Below are positions 7,538-12,464 of a stretch of DNA of 15,059 nt, piece after piece; within the stretch, counting starts at the first letter, position 1; every line of letters starts with the position of its first letter. Source of the stretch: a bacterium (GTDB lineage: Bacteria > Patescibacteriota > Minisyncoccia > Minisyncoccales > MHMH01); the NCBI GenBank assembly GCA_030648815.1, contig JAUSHA010000010.1, positions 1 through 15,059 on the forward strand, given 5' to 3'. Position numbers and translations under genes: made by a program. The notes beneath the pieces are model-generated. The model was not told the DNA's origin, did not search any database, and saw only the letters and a list, made by a program, of their open reading frames with translations.

Positions 7538-7566
7538 ATTGTAGCAGGTATTATTTAAAGAAACAA
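7538..7566 (-). promoter_or_regulatory. Promoter of the secG operon
   Basis: Minus strand: -35 TTGTTT (7566-7561), 17-bp spacer, extended -10 TGC-TACAAT (TACAAT at 7543-7538). The expected start site is about 7531, one base before the secG ATG, implying a leaderless or nearly leaderless message. The -35 box abuts the terminator stem of the upstream clpP-like gene. Confidence 0.7.
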
Positions 7567-7567
7567 G

Positions 7568-7595
7568 AAGCCCCGGGCAATTGTGCTCGGGGCTT
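7568..7595 (-). terminator. Terminator after the ClpP-like gene
   Basis: An 8-bp stem AAGCCCCG/CGGGGCTT (7568-7575 and 7588-7595) with a 12-base loop containing CAATTG. It begins ten bases downstream of the clpP-like stop codon. On the minus strand the trailing sequence is CTTGTTTCTTT, a weak T-tract; on the plus strand TTTT follows. It shares 17 identical bases with the terminator at 8395-8421. Confidence 0.7.
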
Positions 7596-7604
7596 TTAGT
7601 GAAT

Positions 7605-8303
7605 TTACGTTCGTTGAAGCTTATCAAAAATCTTGGGCGTTATAATATAATCAGCGGCCCCGTATTTTATTGCTTCTTCGGCGGTTAGGACTATTTCTTC
7701 TTCCAGAAGAGTGAATATCGCCAGGTCTCTTTCTTCTTGGTTGCTTTCTTTTATAAGGTTATCCGGTAGAAGTTTTAAAATTTTGCCCCCGGTGCATTTA
7801 TCTGTTAGGCTCACTAATCGCCGGTTATACGAGGCAATCAGTCTATTTTCTTTCCATGTTTTGTCTTTTTGTTTTTTACTTTCTTCACAGTCGGGACAGG
7901 AGGCCGTTATTTGGCAATCATGAATGAGGAGATGGGCGCTGGGGAACATATAACGATACCCTTTTGTTCCCAGAATAAACATCATAGCTCCGGCGCTTTC
8001 CGCATTATTGGTCACAGTATATATCGGCGACTTAAGCATGGTCGTAAAATCATAAAAATATAAAAGAGAATCCATATCGCCTCCGTAGCTGTTTATAAAG
8101 AGAGTGATCGGATCGGCGCTTTCTTTATCCAGATTAATCAATGTCCAAAGAAATTTTTCAAATAACCAATATGCCGGAGTATTGCAACCGGGAATTGTCC
8201 CAGCTATGGATATGAGCCGTTTATTTTTGGGGACAGGCGCAGATACCGAGAAAGCCTCTTCCGCCATCATTTCTTCCATTTCTTCCGTCTTTTTTTCCGT
8301 CAT
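7605..8303 (-). CDS. ClpP-like serine protease, divergent
   Basis: A ClpP/crotonase-fold peptidase of 232 residues. LFINSYGGDMDSLLYFYDFTTMLKSPIYT (68-96) corresponds to the ClpP core INSPGG...I(Y/F)D.M. The nucleophile is Ser103 in NAESAGAMMFILGT and the His is His128 in AHLLIHD. The third position, normally Asp before FLSAEEA, is Glu203 in EEEIVLTAEEAIKYGAADYI. ClpP would normally pair with a ClpX/ClpA unfoldase, not seen here. An acidic, Met-rich N-terminus (1-17) and an insert with Cys130, Cys136 and Cys139 after the His are unusual. The ATG at 8303 is chosen because AAGGAGG (8315-8309) lies five bases upstream; a TTG at 8342 would run through the promoter. It stands alone between two terminators. 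It may be an active variant protease or a non-canonical family member. Confidence 0.85.
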   Translation of the reverse strand: MTEKKTEEMEEMMAEEAFSVSAPVPKNKRLISIAGTIPGCNTPAYWLFEKFLWTLINLDKESADPITLFINSYGGDMDSLLYFYDFTTMLKSPIYTVTNNAESAGAMMFILGTKGYRYMFPSAHLLIHDCQITASCPDCEESKKQKDKTWKENRLIASYNRRLVSLTDKCTGGKILKLLPDNLIKESNQEERDLAIFTLLEEEIVLTAEEAIKYGAADYIITPKIFDKLQRT

Positions 8304-8308
8304 TTTTT

Positions 8309-8315
8309 CCTCCTT
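8309..8315 (-). promoter_or_regulatory. Shine-Dalgarno fixing the clpP-like start
   Basis: AAGGAGG on the minus strand, five bases before the ATG at 8303. It decides the start against the longer TTG-initiated reading and shows that anti-SD pairing is used in this genome. Confidence 0.85.
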
Positions 8316-8332
8316 GCGTATTTTTATATTTA

Positions 8333-8361
8333 ATAATAGCAAGGCGATTTAGGGGTGTCAA
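8333..8361 (-). promoter_or_regulatory. Strong promoter of the ClpP-like gene
   Basis: Minus strand: perfect -35 TTGACA (8361-8356), 17-bp spacer ending in TGC, and -10 TATTAT (8338-8333). This is a near-consensus extended -10 sigma-70-type promoter. The expected start near 8326 gives a leader of about 23 bases carrying the Shine-Dalgarno. Confidence 0.85.
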
Positions 8362-8394
8362 ATTTTTGCGCATTCGCATTTTTTCAAAAACAAG

Positions 8395-8421
8395 AAGCCC
8401 CGGGTCATTGACCAGGGGCTT
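8395..8421 (-). terminator. Terminator after the small beta-rich gene
   Basis: Stem AAGCCCC/GGGGCTT (8395-8401, 8415-8421) with an inner GGTC/GACC (8403-8406, 8410-8413) around the loop ATT. On the minus strand it is followed by CTTGTTTTTG, a T-rich tail; the plus side also has a T-run, so it could work both ways. It lies 17 bases after the stop codon at 8438. Confidence 0.75.
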
Positions 8422-8437
8422 TTGCTTTTTTTACTGA

Positions 8438-8713
8438 CTATCCGCGAGGGCCGAGGTGAAGTTTTACGCTGGGCGTAATCTTCATCTCGGGAGTGTATCC
8501 TGCGGGTAGGGGAAAGGTGACAATAAGATATTGTTTCCCCCCTGCCGCTATGAGGACTTTTTCCCAATGGTATGGTTCGGGTGACTTCGGGCCAAATGAT
8601 CCGTCGTAATCTATAGTAGCCCTGATGCCACCTAGGCCGACCTCCGTCGTCAAATCGTAAATTATTTCCTTGTCTATATTGGACCTGTTTTCCACCAGAT
8701 ATACGATAACCAT
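8438..8713 (-). CDS. Hypothetical small beta-rich protein
   Basis: No family recognised. From the ATG at 8713 the product is 91 residues, beginning MVIVYLVENRSNIDKEIIYDL, with alternating hydrophobic stretches (YHWEKVLIAAGGKQYLIVTFPL) that suggest an all-beta fold; no signal peptide or membrane segment is seen. This start is supported by AGGAG five bases upstream. The open frame continues upstream to a GTG at 8890 inside uvrA, and the segment before the ATG (PKTEFFFSAPTGEE) also looks like protein, so the gene may start earlier or be the remnant of a longer one. It diverges from uvrA and ends before a strong terminator. No clear promoter was found for it. Confidence 0.5.
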   Translation of the reverse strand: MVIVYLVENRSNIDKEIIYDLTTEVGLGGIRATIDYDGSFGPKSPEPYHWEKVLIAAGGKQYLIVTFPLPAGYTPEMKITPSVKLHLGPRG

Positions 8714-8774
8714 TTCTTCTCCTGTGGGCGCAGAAAAGAAAAACTCTGTTTTCGGCGGGCTGGTCTGGATTCCA

Positions 8775-8804
8775 CTCAAATTTGAGAGGATTTCGTAAAT
8801 CCTC
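8775..8804. promoter_or_regulatory. Two adjoining palindromes upstream of the uvrA promoter (possible operator)
   Basis: CTCAAATTTGAG (8775-8786) is a perfect 12-bp palindrome. It is followed at once by GAGGATTT (8786-8793) and AAATCCTC (8797-8804), an 8-bp inverted repeat around CGT. The pair ends three bases before the uvrA -35 box, where an activator or repressor could bind. They fall in the uncertain upstream reading of the divergent gene, so a coding explanation is not excluded. They do not match the E. coli (CTGT-N8-ACAG) or Bacillus (GAAC-N4-GTTC) LexA sites. Confidence 0.35.
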
Positions 8805-8807
8805 AGC

Positions 8808-8836
8808 TTGCCAGGCTTTAATATCTGGAGTATAAT
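8808..8836 (+). promoter_or_regulatory. Promoter of uvrA
   Basis: -35 TTGCCA (8808-8813), 17-bp spacer, perfect -10 TATAAT (8831-8836). The predicted start near 8843 leaves about six bases before the uvrA ATG at 8849, with no Shine-Dalgarno, so uvrA is probably translated from a near-leaderless message. Confidence 0.8.
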
Positions 8837-8848
8837 GACTAACGTTCT

Positions 8849-11728
8849 ATGTCTAATGATTTTATTAAAATTCGCGGGGCGAGGGTCCACAATCTTAAGA
8901 ATGTTAACGTGGACATACCCAAAAATAAACTGGTGGTCATCACCGGGCTTTCCGGCTCGGGCAAATCCTCTTTGGCTTTTGATACATTATATGCCGAAGG
9001 CCAAAGAAGATACGTGGAATCTCTTTCCGCTTACGCCCGGCAATTTTTGGGAGTGATGGACAAGCCCGATGTTGATAAAATTGAGGGCATAAGTCCGGCT
9101 ATTTCCATTGACCAAAGAAAGGGCAGCCATAATCCTAGGTCAACCGTGGGAACGATTACGGAAATTTATGATTACCTTCGGCTTTTATTCGGCAGAGTCG
9201 GCATTCCTCATTGCCCGAAATGCGGCAAAGCGATTTCCCGCCAGACGGTTGATCAGATCGTCGGGCAAGTTCTCGGACTTCCAAGAAATACCGAGATACT
9301 TATTTTAGGGCCGGTTATCCGAAACAAGAAAGGGGAGCATCGCGGCATTCTGGAAGAAATCCAAAGGGCCGGATTTGTCAGAGCCAGAATTGACGGTATC
9401 GTCCACAGAGTTGATGAAGCCCTATCTATAGATTTGGACAGAAATAAAAAACATAGCATTGAGGTGGTGGTGGACAGATTGGTTCTGGATGAAGAATTAG
9501 ATAAGACGAGGTTGGTTGATTCTATTAAAACCGCTTTAAAATTAGGGAAGGGGATATTAATAATATGTGCGAGTAAGTTGCTTGACTTAGTCAAGCAACC
9601 AGTTGCTCGACTAAGTCAAGCAATACCCAAGGATTTAATTTTCTCGGAGCATTTCGCTTGCGAGGATTGCGGAATTTCCATGCCCGAAGTAGAGCCGGGA
9701 TTATTTTCTTTTAATTCTCCGCAGGGAGCATGCCCGGCCTGCCACGGCTTGGGCTCAAAGCTTGAAGTTGACCCCAAGCTGGTAATTCCCAATTACAATC
9801 TGACTATTTCAGAAGGCGCTATTTTCCCATGGGCTCATGCCTCCCATCCGCCCGCAACGCTTCGCGTAGCGATGCGGGCGGGTAAAATAGGCCGGCAAAG
9901 TTATTTTTTTACAGAACTTCAGGATCTGGCTCAAAAACAAAAATTTTCGTTGGACGATCCCGTAAAAGATTTGCCGAAAAAGATTATTGATATGATTTTG
10001 CGCGGAGAGGGCGGATTTGAAGGCGTCATTCCTAATCTGGAAAGACGCTATCATGAAACCGACTCCGATTTTACCCGCCAAGAAATTGAACAATATATGA
10101 TAGAAAAAGAATGCGACGTCTGCCATGGGAAAAGGCTGAAGCCCGAAGTTTTGGCGGTTACTTTTTCCGGAAAATCCATTGATCAAACGGTAGGCCTGCC
10201 AATTGCCGATTCCCGGGAGTTTTTTGGAAATCTTAAACTTAAAGATAATGAATTAAAAATATCCCAGCCGATTATTAAAGAGATTTTAAACAGATTGCAA
10301 TTTTTAATTGATGTTGGTTTGGATTATTTAACTTTAGATAGAAAAGCCGCCACTTTGTCCGGAGGGGAAGAGCAAAGAATCAGGCTGGCTACCCAGATCG
10401 GCTCAAAATTGACCGGCGTTCTGTATATTTTGGACGAACCCTCAATCGGCCTGCATGCCAGAGACCAAGAAAAATTGATTGGTACTTTAAGAAAGCTGCG
10501 CGATTTAGGAAACAGCGTTATCGTTGTTGAACATGATCCGCAAACCATTATGGCCGCGGAATGGGTCGTGGATGTGGGACCTGGAGCCGGAAAATACGGA
10601 GGCAATATAATTTTTGAAGGCACGCCCAAACAATTATTGAAATCTAAAACCTTGACCGGAGAGTATTTGTCCGGGAGGAAATGCGTCGAGGTCGGACCTC
10701 CCACAAAATTAAGAGGGAGGTCGGACCTCCCAAAATCATTTCTGACGATTAAGGGCGCCCAAGAACACAATCTCAAGAATATTGATGTAAAAATTCCGCT
10801 GGGCAAGCTTGTTTGCATTACCGGAGTTTCCGGTTCGGGAAAATCTTCCTTGATGAATGATATCCTCGCCAAGGCTCTTTTGAAGAAATTTTATCGGGCC
10901 AAAGAGGCCCCGGGGAAACATGATTCTATTTCGGGGACGGAAAATATAAATAAAGTTGTTTTGGTTGATCAATCGCCGATCGGCCGAACTCCTAGGTCAA
11001 ATCCGGCTACTTACACCGGAGCTTTTACATATATCAGGGATCTTTTTACCAAAAACAAAGAAGCCAGAATTAGGGGATACCAGGCAGGACGTTTTTCTTT
11101 TAATGTTAAGGGCGGCCGATGCGAGGCCTGCGAAGGGCAGGGAGTAAAAAAGATTGAAATGTATTTTTTGCCGGATATTTATGTGGAATGCGAAGAATGC
11201 AAAGGCAAGAGATTTAACAAAGAAACATTGGCAGTGGAGTATCATGGCAAAAACATCGCCGACGTTTTAGATTTTACGGTTGAGGATGCGCTGAATTTTT
11301 TTAAGAACATTCCCGGGCTTTATGAAAAATTAAAAACGCTCACCGAGGTTGGGCTGGGCTATGTCCAATTGGGCCAGTCGGCTTCTTCCTTATCGGGAGG
11401 AGAAGCTCAAAGAGTAAAATTAGCCACCGAGCTTTCAAGGAAAGCCACCGGCAAGAGCTTGTACATATTAGACGAGCCGACTACAGGGCTTCATTTTGAC
11501 GACATCAAGCGGCTCGTCCAAGTTTTGCGCGGTTTGGTTGATAAGGGCAATACTGTTTTGGTGATTGAGCACAACTTGGATCTTATTAAAAACTCCGATT
11601 GGATTATTGACATGGGCCCCGAAGGCGGCAACCTCGGCGGTCATATCGTCGCCGAAGGCCTCCCCAAACAAATCGCCAAGGCAAAAAAGTCCTACACTGG
11701 ACGGTTTTTAAGGGATGCGCTACGATAA
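8849..11728 (+). CDS. uvrA: Excinuclease ABC subunit A (UvrA)
   Basis: UvrA is the damage-scanning ATPase of nucleotide excision repair; it loads UvrB at lesions. The 959-residue protein is full length: Walker A GLSGSGKSS (33-41), zinc-binding CPKC and later CPAC/CDVC pairs, signature LSGGEEQR (503-510) with Walker B YILDEPSIGLH; second half Walker A GVSGSGKSS, the C-terminal zinc finger CEACEGQG...CEECKG (from about 757), LSGGEAQR (about 847) and YILDEPTTGLH. ATG at 8849 gives MSNDFIKIRGARVHNLKN, the family start. Oddities are three in-frame palindromic DNA stretches: residues 243-259, 334-345 and 614-629, all at places where the family is variable. The reading frame stays open through them. 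Its end overlaps the convergent small gene by nine bases; no terminator was found after it. uvrB and uvrC are not in the window. Confidence 0.97.
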   Translation: MSNDFIKIRGARVHNLKNVNVDIPKNKLVVITGLSGSGKSSLAFDTLYAEGQRRYVESLSAYARQFLGVMDKPDVDKIEGISPAISIDQRKGSHNPRSTVGTITEIYDYLRLLFGRVGIPHCPKCGKAISRQTVDQIVGQVLGLPRNTEILILGPVIRNKKGEHRGILEEIQRAGFVRARIDGIVHRVDEALSIDLDRNKKHSIEVVVDRLVLDEELDKTRLVDSIKTALKLGKGILIICASKLLDLVKQPVARLSQAIPKDLIFSEHFACEDCGISMPEVEPGLFSFNSPQGACPACHGLGSKLEVDPKLVIPNYNLTISEGAIFPWAHASHPPATLRVAMRAGKIGRQSYFFTELQDLAQKQKFSLDDPVKDLPKKIIDMILRGEGGFEGVIPNLERRYHETDSDFTRQEIEQYMIEKECDVCHGKRLKPEVLAVTFSGKSIDQTVGLPIADSREFFGNLKLKDNELKISQPIIKEILNRLQFLIDVGLDYLTLDRKAATLSGGEEQRIRLATQIGSKLTGVLYILDEPSIGLHARDQEKLIGTLRKLRDLGNSVIVVEHDPQTIMAAEWVVDVGPGAGKYGGNIIFEGTPKQLLKSKTLTGEYLSGRKCVEVGPPTKLRGRSDLPKSFLTIKGAQEHNLKNIDVKIPLGKLVCITGVSGSGKSSLMNDILAKALLKKFYRAKEAPGKHDSISGTENINKVVLVDQSPIGRTPRSNPATYTGAFTYIRDLFTKNKEARIRGYQAGRFSFNVKGGRCEACEGQGVKKIEMYFLPDIYVECEECKGKRFNKETLAVEYHGKNIADVLDFTVEDALNFFKNIPGLYEKLKTLTEVGLGYVQLGQSASSLSGGEAQRVKLATELSRKATGKSLYILDEPTTGLHFDDIKRLVQVLRGLVDKGNTVLVIEHNLDLIKNSDWIIDMGPEGGNLGGHIVAEGLPKQIAKAKKSYTGRFLRDALR
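9577..9623. repeat. Tandem palindromic element inside uvrA (element 1)
   Basis: Two near-identical palindromes lie two bases apart. Copy one (9577-9599) is a perfect 23-bp palindrome with arms GTTGCTTGACT and AGTCAAGCAAC around one T. Copy two (9603-9623) has arms TTGCTCGACT and AGTCAAGCAA around one A, with one mismatch. They are read in frame as residues 243-259 of UvrA (K-LLDLVKQ-P-VARLSQAI), just before the IFSEHFACEDCG segment, where homologues such as E. coli UvrA have a short variable loop. Confidence 0.85.
9848..9883. repeat. 36-bp palindromic insertion inside uvrA (element 2)
   Basis: Outer arms CCGCCCGCA (9848-9856) and TGCGGGCGG (9873-9881) pair perfectly; inner arms CGCT (9858-9861) and AGCG (9868-9871) enclose TCGCGT. 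The block 9848-9883 is exactly 12 codons and encodes PPATLRVAMRAG. Removing it joins FPWAHASH to KIGRQSYFF, which from memory of the family (PW...SH-K-x-GRQ-x-Y-x) is the normal UvrA sequence. GC content is far above the flanks. Confidence 0.85.
10688..10732. repeat. Tandem palindromic element inside uvrA (element 3)
   Basis: The 16-base unit GAGGTCGGACCTCCCA occurs at 10688-10703 and again at 10717-10732. The first contains GAGGTC-G-GACCTC (6-bp arms); the second contains GGGAGGTC-G-GACCTCCC (10715-10731, 8-bp arms), both perfect around one G. The 29-base period means the two copies are read in different frames, giving VEVGPPT and GRSDLPK in UvrA (about residues 613-629), in the linker before SFLTIKGAQEHNLKN. 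Confidence 0.85.
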
Positions 11729-12055
11729 ATTATTCAAATTTGAGGGAGGTAATTTTGAGAAGCGAGAAGGATAGGATTTCCCATGAAGAGATTGTTGGTT
11801 TGCGACGTAAAAATCCCTGTTTAACCCTGGGGGCGATAGGAAAAATATGCCACCTGACATAGAAGTCGTGGCAATAATCCAGAAGAACCTTTTAATCCAA
11901 TCCAAATCTGTTCTCATCTCTTGCATTTCCGTCTTAATCTCGCCATGTTGAGTAGTATTGGAAATCAGAAATTCCCCAAATTCTTTATTCATTATTTCCA
12001 CATGATTGCTAATTTTCTCTATTCTCTTATCTTGTTCGTTGTTTTGATAGTTCAT
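11720..12055 (-). CDS. Hypothetical coiled-coil protein with one membrane segment
   Basis: A 111-residue product with no recognised family. Residues 1-52 are charged and helical (RIEKISNHVEIMNKEFGEFL...IKTEMQEMRTDLDWIKR), suggesting a coiled coil, followed by a hydrophobic stretch at about 53-74 (WIKRFFWIIATTSMSGGIFFL). The arrangement resembles small phage- or plasmid-type membrane proteins of the XhlA kind, which I offer only as a resemblance. The last 35 residues (SPPGLNRDFY onward) are polar and look unlike the rest, so a frameshifted tail is possible. The ATG at 12055 has no Shine-Dalgarno. Its stop codon overlaps the uvrA end by nine bases in convergent orientation. It diverges from the microprotein promoter at 12063. 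Confidence 0.6.
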   Translation of the reverse strand: MNYQNNEQDKRIEKISNHVEIMNKEFGEFLISNTTQHGEIKTEMQEMRTDLDWIKRFFWIIATTSMSGGIFFLSPPGLNRDFYVANQQSLHGKSYPSRFSKLPPSNLNNLS

Positions 12056-12062
12056 TGGGGTA

Positions 12063-12091
12063 TTGACACAGTTTAATGATTATGCTATAAT
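12063..12091 (+). promoter_or_regulatory. Consensus promoter of the microprotein
   Basis: -35 TTGACA (12063-12068), spacer of 17 bases ending in TGC, -10 TATAAT (12086-12091). Both hexamers are perfect and the extended -10 is present, making it the best promoter in the window. Seven bases after the -10 is position 12098, the A of the microprotein ATG. Confidence 0.85.
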
Positions 12092-12097
12092 GTAAGT

Positions 12098-12193
12098 ATG
12101 GGATTCTTTTTTGCGGCATTAATAGGATTTGGAATATTGGCTTTGTTTAATTTATTCCTCAACGACACTACCCCCAGAAACCCCAGAAAATAA
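12098..12193 (+). CDS. Putative 31-residue membrane microprotein
   Basis: ATG at 12098 opens 31 codons ending in TAA at 12191-12193. Residues 2-21 are almost all hydrophobic or small (GFFFAALIGFGILALFNLFL), a single membrane segment, followed by a polar basic tail NDTTPRNPRK. The consensus promoter places transcription start on the A of the ATG, so it would be a leaderless message, as inferred for secG, uvrA and groES here. No homologue is known to me. Its last 42 bases overlap the 3' end of the minus-strand Gly-rich gene. Alternatively the promoter drives an antisense RNA to that gene, and the short frame is chance. Confidence 0.55.
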   Translation: MGFFFAALIGFGILALFNLFLNDTTPRNPRK

Positions 12194-12394
12194 GGGAGGA
12201 ATCGCTTTTAATCCAGTAGCAAGATTGGGTAGATTTGACATTTTATATAATGCTTGTGCTATATTTGTTAAAGAAAATGGTTGTTGAAATAACCTAACAG
12301 CAACCCCTGCCCCAATTCCACTAACAATATTTCCCGATGCCATTCCGCCTCCTCCAGCAATTAAATCAAATAAACCAAGAACATTCCTATTCAT
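12152..12394 (-). CDS. Hypothetical Gly-rich small protein, possibly a gene remnant
   Basis: From the ATG at 12394 this is 80 residues: MNRNVLGLFDLIAGGGGMAS, then a Gly/Ala-rich hydrophobic stretch (NIVSGIGAGVAVRLF) and a polar C-terminus ending GGSVVEE. No family recognised. It reads like the C-terminal part of a longer protein. The frame continues upstream (FFLADAAKR) but only by crossing the protease terminator and into the protease gene, where the only start is a TTG, so a longer gene is unlikely today. Neither promoter nor Shine-Dalgarno is evident. Its 3' end overlaps the plus-strand microprotein. It could be a small real gene or the leftover 3' end of a lost one. Confidence 0.45.
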   Translation of the reverse strand: MNRNVLGLFDLIAGGGGMASGNIVSGIGAGVAVRLFQQPFSLTNIAQALYKMSNLPNLATGLKAIPPLFSGVSGGSVVEE

Positions 12395-12430
12395 TCTTTT
12401 TGCCGCATCGGCCAAAAAATAAAAAATAAA

Positions 12431-12458
12431 AAATGCGTACCGATGGCGGTACGCATTT
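12431..12458 (-). terminator. Terminator of the trypsin-like protease gene
   Basis: Perfect 11-bp stem AAATGCGTACC/GGTACGCATTT (12431-12441, 12448-12458) with loop GATGGC, six bases past the protease stop codon. On the minus strand it is followed by long T-runs (TTTTTTATTTTTTATTTTTT), and a T-run is also present on the plus side. Confidence 0.9.
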
Positions 12459-12464
12459 GTTTTT

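Noticed and set aside
8304..8342. N-terminal extension of the ClpP-like protein to a TTG at 8342
   Set aside because: The extension covers the -10 box and the Shine-Dalgarno; AAGGAGG before the ATG at 8303 is decisive.
8438..8890. Longer reading of the small beta-rich gene from a GTG at 8890
   Set aside because: It would overlap the uvrA start and promoter by more than 40 bases with no ribosome site; the ATG at 8713 has AGGAG at good distance. The intermediate segment looks protein-like, so the point stays open.
9577..9623. A short CRISPR-like array
   Set aside because: Only two palindromic units two bases apart, no spacers, within an open uvrA frame, and no cas genes.
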